The notes beneath the pieces are model-generated. The model was given only the letters and a program-made list of their open reading frames with translations, searched no databases and was not told where the DNA came from. Position numbers and translations under genes: made by a program. A stretch of DNA of 64,000 nucleotides, from positions 3,720,001 to 3,784,000 of the forward strand of contig NZ_LT629799.1 in assembly GCF_900105785.1 (NCBI RefSeq). The letters are read 5' to 3'. This DNA is from Microlunatus sagamiharensis. GTDB lineage: Bacteria; Actinomycetota; Actinomycetes; Propionibacteriales; Propionibacteriaceae. Shown one piece after another: positions 51,331 through 63,151 of the stretch (positions are counted from its first letter, which is position 1; every line of letters begins with the position of its first letter).

Positions 51331-52755
51331 GTGCGCACCGACCACCCGTTCGCGCGCGCCGGCTCGGCCTTCCTGGGCGACGTCGTCGTCCTCGTCCGCG
51401 ACACGCTCACCGTCTTCTGGCGGCTGTTCCCGCAGATCATGGCCGTCTTCCTGCTCGGCTGGCTCGGGGACGCGGTCGCCGTCCGGGTCGCCGCGATCGT
51501 CGGCGACACCAGCGGCTGGGCCGCGGTGGTCGTCTTCTCGTCGAGCTTCCTCTTCACCCTCGTCGCGGTCGTGGTCATCCTGCGGCTCTGCGGCGAGGAG
51601 CTCGGCATCCGGGCACTCGTGCCCCGCACCGCCGACGGGGGTGAGGAGGACGACGGACGCGACCGCAGCCTGAGCCGGCTCGTGGCGGTGACGCTGCTGC
51701 CCTTCCTCGGCCTCTACTCCGCCTTCGGCCTCGTCAACGACAAGGCCGGCCAGCTCGCCAACGAGCAGACCTTCCGCGGCGGCGTGCTGAACGGCGGCCC
51801 CTCGGTGCTCTCGTCCGTACGCGGCCTGGCGACGGAGCACCCGTGGTGGATGGTCGCCCTGCTCGTCGGCCTCTACGTGCTGCGCCGCGTCGTCGACCAC
51901 CTGCACGAGCGCACCGGGGTCGGCCTGCTCGGCATCCTCACCGCCGTCGTCGAGTCGTTCTTCATCCTCGTCGTGATCTTCGGCGGCTTCGTGCTGCTCG
52001 CCCGGCCGCGCCGCTGGCTCGAGGACCGCGCGGTGGCGGCCTGGTGGTCCGAGCTCGGACGGACGGTGGAGAACGCCCTGGCCGCGCTCCACCTCGAGCT
52101 GCCCGCGCTGCTCGAGCGGCTCGGCGGCTTCCTCGCCCGCGAGGCCTGGCCCGTCTTCTGGACCGTGGTCTCGCAGCCGATCATCTGGCTGGCCGTCGCC
52201 GCCCTGGTCTACGGGTCGCGGGTCCTCTCGCTCGCCGACCTGTGGCGCCGCGGCCAGCCCGCGGCCGCCCGCGTGGTCGGGGCGTCGCGCTTCGACCGGC
52301 GCAGCGACAAGCGCGCGCTCCGCCCGGCGGCCCCGCCCGGGGTGGCCCGCGTCGGCAGCGAGGTGCGCGAGGCGTTCCTCGGCGACATCGACGACAAGTA
52401 CCTGCCGACCTTCCACTCGATCTGGCTGGTGCTGCGCGCCGGCGTGCGCTTCCTCGGCGCGTTCGTGCTCGTCTACACCGCGGTCCTCGTCGCGCAGAAC
52501 ACCGTGCGCCGCATCTACCTGTCGGTCCTCGGCGGCCACGACATCGACTTCTGGTACCGCCTCGGCCCGGTCCTCGACCTCGTCGACGACGTGCCCTGGG
52601 AGCCGCTGCGCCTCTGCCTGCTCGCCGTCGCCTTCCGCCGGTGCCTCGAGCTCTTCCACCAGCGCAGCGACGCGGAGGCGGCGGGTCCGGCCGCGGTCGC
52701 GCCCGCGGCACCGGCACCTACCAGCACCGTTGCCCCGGCAGGAGCGGGCGCATGA
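51331..52755 (+). CDS. Multi-pass membrane protein of unknown function
   Basis: This 474-residue protein has about seven transmembrane helices (residues about 28-50, 65-92, 115-135, 172-192, 205-230, 275-300 and 375-400) and an Ala/Pro-rich tail. No known domain is recognised. It is the first gene of a coupled trio (ATGA overlap with 52752) followed by a convergent similar-style gene, together just upstream of gyrB. The GTG at 51331 follows GAGGAGG. Confidence 0.8.
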   Translation: MRTDHPFARAGSAFLGDVVVLVRDTLTVFWRLFPQIMAVFLLGWLGDAVAVRVAAIVGDTSGWAAVVVFSSSFLFTLVAVVVILRLCGEELGIRALVPRTADGGEEDDGRDRSLSRLVAVTLLPFLGLYSAFGLVNDKAGQLANEQTFRGGVLNGGPSVLSSVRGLATEHPWWMVALLVGLYVLRRVVDHLHERTGVGLLGILTAVVESFFILVVIFGGFVLLARPRRWLEDRAVAAWWSELGRTVENALAALHLELPALLERLGGFLAREAWPVFWTVVSQPIIWLAVAALVYGSRVLSLADLWRRGQPAAARVVGASRFDRRSDKRALRPAAPPGVARVGSEVREAFLGDIDDKYLPTFHSIWLVLRAGVRFLGAFVLVYTAVLVAQNTVRRIYLSVLGGHDIDFWYRLGPVLDLVDDVPWEPLRLCLLAVAFRRCLELFHQRSDAEAAGPAAVAPAAPAPTSTVAPAGAGA

Positions 52756-53381
52756 GCGCGACCCCCGCGTCCCCCCGTACGGGCCCCCGCACCGTCGGGC
52801 GCTCCCGCGTCGTCGGGGTCGTGCTCGCGATCCTCCTCGTCACCCTCGCCGCCGTCGCCTACCGCCTGAGCGACCCCGGCGCCTCGGAGCAGTACGCCTC
52901 CTCCGACCTCGTGCGCGCCCCGCTCGACGTCGCCACGGGCTACCAGTCGGGCCGCGTCGTGGTCAGCGACGTGCGAGTCGCCTCCGAGCTCACGGAGGGT
53001 GACGACACCTTCCGCACGGAGGGGCTCTTCGTCGTCGTCCACCTGGCCGTGCAGGCGCCCGGCCGCGACGAGGTCACGGTCTCGGGCAGCCGGCTGCTGA
53101 GCCGCGAGGGGACCACCTACCGGCCGGCCTTCTCCCTCGGCACCATCACCAAGGCCGAGCCCGGCTTCGAGACCTCCCGCGACCTGGTCTTCGAGGTCGA
53201 CCCCGCCCGCATCGACGGCCTCACCCTCGAGCTGTGGGACCAGGGCCTCACCTACCGCTACTTCGACCGGACCCAGACCCCGCTCGGCATCACCGCGGCC
53301 AACGCCGCGCAGTGGCGCGAGGCCGGGACCGGCCGCACGGTCGAGGTGCTCCGCGACGACCTCGTGCAGGCGCTCGCGTGA
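52752..53381 (+). CDS. Single-pass membrane protein with DUF4352-like domain
   Basis: This 209-residue protein has one helix (about 18-42, RVVGVVLAILLVTLAAVAY) then an extracytoplasmic beta domain. A segment TEGLFVVVHLAVQAPGRDEV followed by SGSRLLSREGTTYRPAF resembles DUF4352/telokin-like immunoglobulin folds. Function unknown. It overlaps both neighbours (ATGA at 52752, GTGA at 53378). Confidence 0.75.
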   Translation: MSATPASPRTGPRTVGRSRVVGVVLAILLVTLAAVAYRLSDPGASEQYASSDLVRAPLDVATGYQSGRVVVSDVRVASELTEGDDTFRTEGLFVVVHLAVQAPGRDEVTVSGSRLLSREGTTYRPAFSLGTITKAEPGFETSRDLVFEVDPARIDGLTLELWDQGLTYRYFDRTQTPLGITAANAAQWREAGTGRTVEVLRDDLVQALA

Positions 53382-53962
53382 GCGGCCCTGCGGCCGCGCC
53401 GGCTCCCCACTCGTCCGCCGCGCCGCGCGCGGTGCCCGACGAGGGCCGGGCCCGGGCCTGGCTGAGTGCGGCAGGAGCGTTCCTGCTCGTCCTGCTCTTC
53501 GTCGTCGTCGAGCTGACCTACTCCTCGACGCACCTGCCGCCGCCGCGCTACCGACCGGTCGCCGCCGGCGCGGTCGCCGAGGGCCCGCACGCCGACTTCC
53601 GGCTGCTGAGCCTGCGGCAGACCGAGCGCTGGGGGACCGAGAGCGGCGCGCCGGGCTCGCCCGAGCCCGGGGCGGTCTGGGTCGTGGCGCAGCTCGAGGT
53701 CACCCCGCGCGAGAAGCAGGACTACCTGCTCTGCACCATGACGCTCGTGTCGGCCTCGGGTCGTGCCTGGGAGCCCGTCGGGATCGGACCGACCCACGAG
53801 GGCGAGTCGTGCGCGCCCGAGCCGGAGGCCGCGGTGGTCGGCACGACGTACCCCTTCGTGCTCGGCTTCGAGGTCCCCGCCGCCGATGCCGACGACCTGG
53901 CCGGGCTGGCGCTGGAGACCTACAGCTGGCGGGCCTCGCCGCTGCTGCGGCCGCCGGCCTGA
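53378..53962 (+). CDS. Single-pass membrane protein, paralogous layout to the previous gene
   Basis: This 194-residue protein has one helix (about 28-50, LSAAGAFLLVLLFVVVELTY) and an outer beta domain (VWVVAQLEVTPREKQDYLL, TMTLVSASGRAWEPVG) of the same general DUF4352-like type as 52752. Two Cys residues (in LLCTMT and GESCAPEPE) could form a disulfide outside the cell. It is coupled to the previous gene by GTGA. No function can be assigned. Confidence 0.72.
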   Translation: MSGPAAAPAPHSSAAPRAVPDEGRARAWLSAAGAFLLVLLFVVVELTYSSTHLPPPRYRPVAAGAVAEGPHADFRLLSLRQTERWGTESGAPGSPEPGAVWVVAQLEVTPREKQDYLLCTMTLVSASGRAWEPVGIGPTHEGESCAPEPEAAVVGTTYPFVLGFEVPAADADDLAGLALETYSWRASPLLRPPA

Positions 53963-54010
53963 GGTCGGCAGGACTCCGCTGCGGCGGTGCGGGGACGCCA
54001 ACCCCTTCGG

Positions 54011-54037
54011 GGCCCTTCGACAGGCTCAGGGAGCGTC
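54011..54037. repeat. Solo copy of the 13444 repeat arm
   Basis: These 27 bases are identical to 13517-13543 (core CCCTTCGACAGGCTCAGGG). A decayed second copy follows at 54047-54070. It lies between the convergent 53378 and 54080 genes. Confidence 0.9.
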
Positions 54038-54079
54038 AGCCCCGTTGCCCTGCGACGGGCTCGGGGGCGTCCAGCGGGC

Positions 54080-54748
54080 TCAGTACTCGGTGTCGGGGAG
54101 CCGCTCGAGCGGCACGGTCATGGTCGAGGCCTCCGCCGTCGCACGCCAGCCGAGCTCGTCGCTGAAGAGGTAGGGCGTCGTGTACTCCTGCTGGAAGACC
54201 GCGAGCAGGATGCTGTCGCCCGGCTCCACCGCGAAGCGGAAGGTCAGCGTCACCGGCACGGCCGGCAGGCCCGGGGTCAGGTTGGCGATCCGGTCGAACC
54301 CGCTGCCGTCGCCGATCCCGACGGACCGCACCGCCTGGGACTCGCCCGTGCCGAGGTCCTTGGCGTAGAGGAAGCCGTTGTCACCCGTGCCCGGCGCGAT
54401 GCTCGTGGTGCCGGTCGTCCGCGCGGTGCCGCGGGCGACGACGTCCCAGGTGTCCTCCGAGGTCCGGTGCTGCAGCGTCGCGGAGGTCAGGCTGATCTCG
54501 TACGGGCCGGTGGTGATCACCGAGCCCACGGCGACGGGCGTGATCAGGTCCGTGCGCCGCTCGAACCCGCCGAGCAGGGCGACGACGGCCACGACGACGA
54601 CCAGCACGGCGGCGACGCCGGCGGTGATCAACCGCCCTCGCCGCAGCCGCGCGCGGGCCTCGTCGGCCTCGCGCTCGGCGTCCACCGTCCCCTCGCCCGG
54701 GGCGCCGGCGTCGGGACCGACGTCACGCTGCGGCACCGGGTGGGTCAC
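54080..54748 (-). CDS. Single-pass membrane protein of unknown function
   Basis: This 222-residue protein has a charged N-terminal region, one helix (about 42-62, ITAGVAAVLVVVVAVVALLG) and a beta-rich outer domain (ITTGPYEISLTSATLQHR, then a VTLTFRFAVEPGDSILLAVF segment) ending LPDTEY. Its layout resembles the two single-pass proteins convergent to it, so the four genes likely serve one envelope process. Start GTG 54748. Confidence 0.75.
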   Translation of the reverse strand: MTHPVPQRDVGPDAGAPGEGTVDAEREADEARARLRRGRLITAGVAAVLVVVVAVVALLGGFERRTDLITPVAVGSVITTGPYEISLTSATLQHRTSEDTWDVVARGTARTTGTTSIAPGTGDNGFLYAKDLGTGESQAVRSVGIGDGSGFDRIANLTPGLPAVPVTLTFRFAVEPGDSILLAVFQQEYTTPYLFSDELGWRATAEASTMTVPLERLPDTEY

Positions 54749-57301
<2,553 letters not shown>

Positions 57302-57334
57302 GCTCGCGGCGCTGGGTCTCTCGGTTGGGTTGCC

Positions 57335-57438
57335 GCCGGGTCGTGGGGCCCCCGTCCCGCCCTCGCCGCTCTGCTCCGCGAGCGCTCCGCAGGGCGGCAA
57401 ACGCCCGACCAACCCGGACGGGGGCCCCACGACCCGGC
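57335..57438. repeat. 23-base inverted repeat between gyrB and gyrA
   Basis: Arms 57335-57357 and 57416-57438 are perfectly complementary (core TCGTGGGGCCCCCGTCC), separated by 58 bases containing a smaller CGCCCT/AGGGCG pair. There is no coding signal. A hairpin this strong could act as a partial terminator within the operon. Confidence 0.92.
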
Positions 57439-57493
57439 TTCCCGTTTCGCCCCGCTTGCTCTCCAACGCAGCCGTGGTCGGTCCGGGTTTGTC

Positions 57494-57554
57494 GTCGAGT
57501 GCGCGCAGATCGCGGCGACACGCCGGCGTGTCGCTCGATAAGAGCGCACTCGAC
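57494..57554. repeat. Nested palindrome between gyrB and gyrA
   Basis: Outer arms GTCGAGTGCGC (57494-57504) and GCGCACTCGAC (57544-57554) surround the perfect 20-base palindrome GCGACACGCCGGCGTGTCGC (57515-57534). The outer/inner design matches the repeat at 48181-48269. Confidence 0.9.
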
Positions 57555-57709
57555 TTCGGACGCCGCCCTCGCGCCGGCACGGACCTGCCCCGTTGCTGCG
57601 CATTTCTCCCGACCGCGGACCAGGCGCACCTCGCGTTCCCCCCAGGGGTAGCACCGGACCCGCGCGCCCCCCGTACGCACACCGCCGTCACGACCCGAGG
57701 AGCTAGCCG

Positions 57710-60379
57710 ATGACCGAGACGCCGCAGGTGTTCGACCGGCGGGAGCCGGTGGACCTCCAGGACGAGATCCAGAAGTCCTACCTCGACTACGCGATGAGCG
57801 TCATCGTCGGGCGCGCGCTGCCGGACGTGCGGGACGGGCTCAAGCCCGTGCACCGCCGGATCCTCTACGGGATGTACGACGGCGGCTACCGGCCCGACCG
57901 CGGGTGGAACAAGTGCGCCCGCATCGTCGGCGAGGTCATGGGGCAGTACCACCCGCACGGCGACGGCGCGATCTACGACACCCTCGTGCGCCTCGCGCAG
58001 CCGTGGGTGATGCGCTACCCGCTCGTGCTCGGGCAGGGAAACTTCGGCTCCGCGGGCAACGACAAGGCCGCGGCCATGCGCTACACGGAGTGCCGGATGG
58101 CGCCGCTGGCCATGGAGATGGTCCGCGACATCAACGAGAACACGGTCGACTTCAAGCCCAACTACGACGGCCGCGCGCAGGAGCCGGTCGTCCTGCCGAG
58201 CCGCTTCCCCAACCTGCTCGTCAACGGCTCGACCGGCATCGCGGTCGGCATGGCGACGAACATCCCCACGCACAACCTGCGCGAGGTCGGCGCGGCCGTG
58301 CAGTGGGCGCTCGAGCACCCCGAGGCGACCGCGGAGGAGCTGCTCGAGGCCGCGATCGAGCGGGTCAAGGGCCCGGACTTCCCGAACGGCGCCCTGATCG
58401 TCGGGCGCCGGGGCATCGAGGACGCGTACCGCACGGGGCGTGGTTCGGTGATCATGCGGGCGGTCGTGAGCATCGAGGAGGAGCGCAACGGGCGCACCTC
58501 GCTCGTCGTCACCGAGCTGCCGCACATGGTCAACCCGGACAACCTCTCGCTCAAGATCGCCGAGCTGGTCAACACCGGCCGCCTGAATGGCATCGCCGAC
58601 ATCCGCGACGACACCTCGGCGCGTACGGGTCAGCGGCTCGTCATCGTGCTCAAGCGCGACGCGCAGCCGCGGGTGGTGCTGAACAACCTCTACAAGCACA
58701 CCCAGCTGCAGGACTCGTTCGGCTGCAACATGCTCGCGCTCGTCGACGACGTGCCGCGCACGCTGCGCCTCGACCAGTTCATCTCCTACTGGATCACCCA
58801 CCAGATCGAGGTGATCAAGCGCCGTACGCAGCACCGCCTGGAGGACGCCGAGGCGCGGGCGCACATCTACCGCGGCCTGGTCAAGGCGCTCGACGCGCTC
58901 GACGAGGTCATCGCCCTGATCCGGCGCAGCCCGAGCACCGAGGAGGCGCGCGAGGGCCTCAAGACGCTGCTCGACATCGACGACCTGCAGGCCACCGCGA
59001 TCCTGGACATGCAGCTGCGCCGCCTGGCCGCGCTGGAGCGTCAGCGGATCGTGGACCAGCTGGCCGAGTTCGAGCGAATCATCGCCGACCTCGAGGACAT
59101 CCTCGCCAAGCCCGAGCGGCAGCGCACGATCGTCGGCGAGGAGCTCGCCGAGATCATCGAGCGCTACGGCGACGAGCGGCGTACGCAGATCATCGCGGCC
59201 GACGGCGACCTGTCCGACGAGGACCTGATCCCCGACGTGCCGGTGGTCGTCACGATCAGCCGGGGCGGCTACGCCAAGCGCACGACGACCGACCAGTACC
59301 GCGTGCAGAAGCGTGGCGGGACGGGAGTGCGCGGGGCGTCGCTGCGCGCGGACGACGAGGTCGGCCACCTCTTCGTGACGACCAACCACCACTGGATCCT
59401 GTTCTTCACCAACAAGGGCCGGGTCTACCGCGCGAAGGCCTGGCAGCTGCCGGAGGCCGGGCGCGACGCCCGCGGCGGGCACGTGGCCGGGCTGCTGTCG
59501 TTCCTGCCGGACGAGGACATCGCCCAGGTGCTCGCCGTCCGCGACTACGGGGCGTCGGAGTACCTGCTCCTCGCCACGCGGCGCGGCCTGGTGAAGAAGA
59601 CCGAGCTGAGCCTGTACGACTCGCCGCGCCAGGCCGGCATCATCGCCGTGAACTTCCGCGACGAGGACGACGAGCTCATCGGCGCCGACCTCTGCGGCCC
59701 GACCGACGAGGTGCTGCTCATCTCGACCAAGGGGCAGGCGATCCGCTTCCCGGCGAGCGACGAGGAGCTGCGCCCGATGGGTCGCGCGACCTCCGGCGTC
59801 ACCGGGATGAAGTTCCGTCCGGGCGACGAGCTGCTGTCGATGTCGGTCATCCGGACGGGCGAGTCGGAGGACGACCGCTACGTCTTCACGGTCACCGACG
59901 GCGGCTTCGCCAAGCGGACGGCCGTCTCGGAGTACCGCCAGCAGGGCCGTGGCGGTCTCGGCATCAAGGCGATGAAGCTCGCCGAGGAGCGCGGCTCGAT
60001 CGTCGGCGGTGTCGTGGTCAGCGAGGGCGACGAGCTCATCGCGCTCAAGGCCAGCGGCCAGATCACCCGGAGCCCCGTCTCCGAGGTCGCGGTCAAGGGC
60101 CGCGACACGATGGGCGTGAAGTTCGTCGGCGTCCGCGACGGCGACTCCGTCGTGGCCATCGCGCTCTACCCCGAGGTCACCGAGGCCGACGTCGAGGCCG
60201 TCGAGGCCGAGGTCGAGGCGGTGAGCGGCGACCCGGACGTGGTCACCGAGGCCGCCGAGACCGGCGTCCCCGAGCAGGTGCTCGAGGCCGAGGAGAGCCA
60301 GGTCGGTGACCAGGCCGGCGAGTCGGCGCTGCCCGACGAGGTCGGCGACGACCCGGCTGAGGACGACTCGATCGAGTAG
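57710..60379 (+). CDS. gyrA: DNA gyrase subunit A
   Basis: This 889-residue breakage-reunion subunit has active-site Tyr125 in [10 protein letters not shown]. The quinolone-determining region is [19 protein letters not shown], where the position of E. coli Ser83 is Gly86 and Asp87 is Asp90. The C-terminal beta-pinwheel contains a GyrA box QKRGGTG. An acidic tail of about 70 residues (rich in Glu/Asp/Val) follows. ATG 57710 has GAGGAG eight bases upstream. It is separated from gyrB by 408 bases of repeat DNA, so it may have its own promoter. A clear terminator follows. Confidence 0.97.
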   Translation: MTETPQVFDRREPVDLQDEIQKSYLDYAMSVIVGRALPDVRDGLKPVHRRILYGMYDGGYRPDRGWNKCARIVGEVMGQYHPHGDGAIYDTLVRLAQPWVMRYPLVLGQGNFGSAGNDKAAAMRYTECRMAPLAMEMVRDINENTVDFKPNYDGRAQEPVVLPSRFPNLLVNGSTGIAVGMATNIPTHNLREVGAAVQWALEHPEATAEELLEAAIERVKGPDFPNGALIVGRRGIEDAYRTGRGSVIMRAVVSIEEERNGRTSLVVTELPHMVNPDNLSLKIAELVNTGRLNGIADIRDDTSARTGQRLVIVLKRDAQPRVVLNNLYKHTQLQDSFGCNMLALVDDVPRTLRLDQFISYWITHQIEVIKRRTQHRLEDAEARAHIYRGLVKALDALDEVIALIRRSPSTEEAREGLKTLLDIDDLQATAILDMQLRRLAALERQRIVDQLAEFERIIADLEDILAKPERQRTIVGEELAEIIERYGDERRTQIIAADGDLSDEDLIPDVPVVVTISRGGYAKRTTTDQYRVQKRGGTGVRGASLRADDEVGHLFVTTNHHWILFFTNKGRVYRAKAWQLPEAGRDARGGHVAGLLSFLPDEDIAQVLAVRDYGASEYLLLATRRGLVKKTELSLYDSPRQAGIIAVNFRDEDDELIGADLCGPTDEVLLISTKGQAIRFPASDEELRPMGRATSGVTGMKFRPGDELLSMSVIRTGESEDDRYVFTVTDGGFAKRTAVSEYRQQGRGGLGIKAMKLAEERGSIVGGVVVSEGDELIALKASGQITRSPVSEVAVKGRDTMGVKFVGVRDGDSVVAIALYPEVTEADVEAVEAEVEAVSGDPDVVTEAAETGVPEQVLEAEESQVGDQAGESALPDEVGDDPAEDDSIE

Positions 60380-60407
60380 TCCGTAGGTCGACGTCTTCTA
60401 CGACCCT

Positions 60408-60433
60408 GGGCCGGACCTGAGCAGGTCCGGCCC
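60408..60433 (+). terminator. Terminator after gyrA
   Basis: An 11-base perfect stem (GGGCCGGACCT, 60408-60418, with 60423-60433) has a GAGC loop and is followed by GGTTTCGTTT. It is the most classical rho-independent form in the window. Confidence 0.9.
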
Positions 60434-60673
60434 GGTTTCGTTTGGAGGGGTTGCCCGTGTACCGGACAATAGGAGGACCGGACGCCCAGCAGGGGCGTAC
60501 GGCAGGGTCGGGTGCCGCGCGGTTCCGGACCTGGGCCGCGGCGTCGTGCCACGATGGGTGAAGCACGGCAGGACCGGCCATCGCCGACCTCACCGGAGGG
60601 GTCGACGGAGCAGCCGACAACACGGTCCTCGCGACGCCGACGGGCGCAGCGCGGGGCCAGGAGGATGGTCAGC

Positions 60674-62242
60674 GTGAGCGAAGGCACGCCGGGACGCGGT
60701 CCCGACGCCGACACTCGGACCGACGCGGGGGCAGGGCAGGGCGCGGCCAACGGCCGCCCGCCGGCACCGCCGGTGCGCTACGGCCCCCGCAACGGCAACG
60801 CCCGCACCGAGACGACGGCGCCGGGCGGTACCAACGGACGACCCGCGGGCCGTACCGTCCCCGCCTCGCCGCAGCAGTACCGCGCCCCGCAGCCGGGCAC
60901 GAACGGCAACGGGTCCAACGGCAACGGCGCGAACGGGTCCAACGGCAACGGCACGAGCGGTGCCCCCCCGCAGGCGAAGAGCCCCGAGGCACCCCAGCCC
61001 GACGGCCGTGGCCCCGCGTCCTACAGCCGTCCCCGCCCGGGCGCCCAGCCCGCGGGCAACGGTCGGCCGAGCGAGCAGGACCGCGCCGTCGCCGACGCGC
61101 GCACGGCCGCCGCGGCCCGCAACGCCAGCGTCGCCAAGGGTCGGAACGGCTCGTCGGCCACCGCCGCACCGGCTCCCGCGGCCGTCGACGACACGGCCGT
61201 GATCCCCAAGGTCGAGACAGCGCCCACCGAGGACCGTGCCGAGACCGCTCCGGCTGACGCCCCGGCCTCCGGTCCGGCGACCACGGAGACGCCGAAGTCC
61301 CCGGGCCTGCGCAACCTCCTGCGCGACCGTCGGCCGAAGAGCTCCTCGTCCGCCCCGACCGCTGCGGCCGGTGGCGCGGGGGTGGCCGCCGCCGCGTCGT
61401 CCGAGACCGCTCGCGACACCTCGACCCCGGACTCCTCCGCTCCCACCTCGACCGACGAGAGCTCCTCGGAGCCGACCAGCCCCACCGACACGGTCGAGAG
61501 CACGCAGGAGCGGACGCTGACGTGGCGCGACCGCCTCGGCCTGCCGCCCAAGGCGCCGAAGCCGCAGCCCGTCGACGTCCCCGCCAGCGGACCCGGCGTG
61601 CCGACCGCCGCCGCGGCGGCCGCCGTCGCCGCCACGGTCGCGGCCGGCTCCGCCGCACCGGAGACCAAGGCGTCGCCGACCGGCCCGACCACGGCGCCCG
61701 ACCAGACCGCGCTCCGTGCGCCGGTGACCCCGGCGTCGCCCGCGCCGGTCTCGACCGACACCGCCGTCATCCCCGCCGTCGACGCCGGCGAGGTCGCGCC
61801 GGCGTCCCCGGCCGCCGCGGCGACGACGCAGGCCCTGGTGGCCGCCAAGCCGAAGGTGGGCCTGGCCCGCCGGACGCGCAAGGCGCGCCTGCGGCTCTCG
61901 CGCGTCGACCCGTGGTCGGTCATGAAGACCGCGTTCCTGTTCTCGATCGCGGCGGGCATCATCCTCGTCGTCGCGACGTACGGCGTGTGGTCGGTGCTGA
62001 ACGCCTCGGGGCTCTTCGACGCCGTCAACGACATGGTCAAGAGCGTCGTCTCGACGCCGGGCGACACCACGCCGTTCCGGATCGAGGAGTACGTCAACAC
62101 CCAGAAGGTGCTCGGCCTCGCCGCGATCCTCGCGGTGATCGACGTGCTCATCTTCACCGCGCTCGCGACGCTCGGCTCCTTCCTCTACAACCTCGCGGCC
62201 ACCGTCCTCGGCGGCCTCGAGGTCACGCTCGCGGAGGACTGA
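60674..62242 (+). CDS. DUF3566 membrane protein with long disordered N-terminus
   Basis: This 522-residue protein's first about 390 residues are low-complexity Ala/Pro/Thr/Ser/Gly with Asn-Gly repeats (SNGNGANGSNGNGTSG). The C-terminal about 130 residues are DUF3566: RLSRVDPWSVMKTAFLFSIA, two membrane helices, and a GSFLYNLAATVLGGLEVTL end. Genes of this family follow gyrA in most actinobacteria (Rv0007 in Mycobacterium) and are linked to envelope/division functions. AGGAGG abuts the ATG at 60665 with no spacer, but lies nine bases ahead of the in-frame GTG at 60674, which is taken as the start. Confidence 0.9.
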   Translation: MSEGTPGRGPDADTRTDAGAGQGAANGRPPAPPVRYGPRNGNARTETTAPGGTNGRPAGRTVPASPQQYRAPQPGTNGNGSNGNGANGSNGNGTSGAPPQAKSPEAPQPDGRGPASYSRPRPGAQPAGNGRPSEQDRAVADARTAAAARNASVAKGRNGSSATAAPAPAAVDDTAVIPKVETAPTEDRAETAPADAPASGPATTETPKSPGLRNLLRDRRPKSSSSAPTAAAGGAGVAAAASSETARDTSTPDSSAPTSTDESSSEPTSPTDTVESTQERTLTWRDRLGLPPKAPKPQPVDVPASGPGVPTAAAAAAVAATVAAGSAAPETKASPTGPTTAPDQTALRAPVTPASPAPVSTDTAVIPAVDAGEVAPASPAAAATTQALVAAKPKVGLARRTRKARLRLSRVDPWSVMKTAFLFSIAAGIILVVATYGVWSVLNASGLFDAVNDMVKSVVSTPGDTTPFRIEEYVNTQKVLGLAAILAVIDVLIFTALATLGSFLYNLAATVLGGLEVTLAED

Positions 62243-62360
62243 GCCGACCGGCCCGGCGGCAGCCGCCGCCGGGTCCGGCCGTCCGGCGTCCAGGAGTTGG
62301 GCGCAGGGCCGTGATCCGCTAACGTTGTCCCTCGTGCGCGGCTCGTCCGTCACACCCCTC

Positions 62361-62434
62361 GGGCCTATAGCTCAGTCGGTTAGAGCGCTGCCCTGATAAG
62401 GCAGAGGTCAGTGGTTCAAGTCCACTTAGGCCCA
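62361..62434 (+). tRNA. tRNA-Ile (GAT)
   Basis: A 74-base cloverleaf can be drawn: acceptor GGGCCTA with TAGGCCC, D arm GCTC/GAGC, anticodon stem CTGCC/GGCAG with loop CTGATAA (anticodon GAT at 62395-62397), and T arm AGTGG TTCAAGT CCACT. The discriminator is A62434 and CCA is not encoded. tRNA-Ile after gyrA-DUF3566 is the normal actinobacterial order; the tRNA-Ala that commonly follows is not present. Confidence 0.97.
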
Positions 62435-62456
62435 CCCATCAGCAACACCCACCGGC

Positions 62457-62483
62457 AACCCCTGCGGCTCGGTCGCAGGGGTT
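62457..62483 (+). terminator. Terminator after tRNA-Ile
   Basis: A ten-base perfect stem AACCCCTGCG (62457-62466) with CGCAGGGGTT (62474-62483), loop GCTCGGT, is followed by CTCTGTCT. Confidence 0.85.
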
Positions 62484-62806
62484 CTCTGTCTAGGTGGTCC
62501 GGCCAGTGCGAGGTCGAGCCGGCACGGCGCGCGCGGCGTCGTCCCGTGCTCGCACCACGAGGACCGTCGTCCGGCCGTCCCGCACACCCGGGCGGTGCCC
62601 GCGCTCCGTCCGCGGCACCAGAACCAGGTCGAGAGAGCGCGTCCTCCGCTTCCCCCAAACCCGACGGGCGTCTGCTCGGGCTGCCTGAGGTGTCGGTGCA
62701 GATGGCGCGACGAGGGGCAGGAGCCGAGTGACGTCCGGCTCGGAGGACGCGGCACGGGCGGTGCCGCATCACGGGTGGGATCAGGTGCTCGTCTAGGCTC
62801 CGGCTC
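62484..62806. other. Intergenic region without visible features
   Basis: There are 323 bases between the tRNA terminator and the last gene pair. Open frames here are Arg/Ser/Pro-rich shadows. I see no repeat, RNA or operator. Confidence 0.5.
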
Positions 62807-63151
62807 ATGGGCGTCGTCGTCGCTGCCTCGGTCAGCACCGATCCGGTGCGCCAGCCCGCCCGCCGCGACAGCGTCCCCTGCCTGCTGCACGTGGTGGACG
62901 GCGTGCTCCACGTGCGGCGCCGCCTCGGGGGCCCGCTGCTGCAGGTGCCCGTCGAGCGCGTCCGCACGGCGCCGGCGACCGGAGGGGTCGCGCTCGCGCT
63001 CGATGTGGACGGTTTCCTGCTCAGGCTCGACTTCCGGCTGCCGGGGCGTCGTGCGGAAGGACCCGCACGCGTCCTGCGTCACGGGCTGGGGCTGGTCGCG
63101 GACGCCCGGGCCGTCGCCCGCCGAGGGCTCTTGAGCAGAGCGTTGCGATGA
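62807..63151 (+). CDS. Small protein of unknown function, possibly PH-like
   Basis: This 114-residue protein has alternating beta segments (CLLHVVDGVLHVRRR, then LLQVPVERVRTAP, VALALDVDGFLLRLDF) and an Arg-rich C-terminal helix, in an arrangement suggestive of a PH-like fold. No family is recognised. The stop overlaps the next start (ATGA at 63148-63151), so it is coupled to that gene. Confidence 0.6.
   Translation: MGVVVAASVSTDPVRQPARRDSVPCLLHVVDGVLHVRRRLGGPLLQVPVERVRTAPATGGVALALDVDGFLLRLDFRLPGRRAEGPARVLRHGLGLVADARAVARRGLLSRALR

Noticed and set aside
57302-57709. Small gene between gyrB and gyrA (frames at 57291-57713)
   Set aside because: Composition is shadow-like, the frame reads through two strong inverted repeats, and no ribosome site precedes the start.
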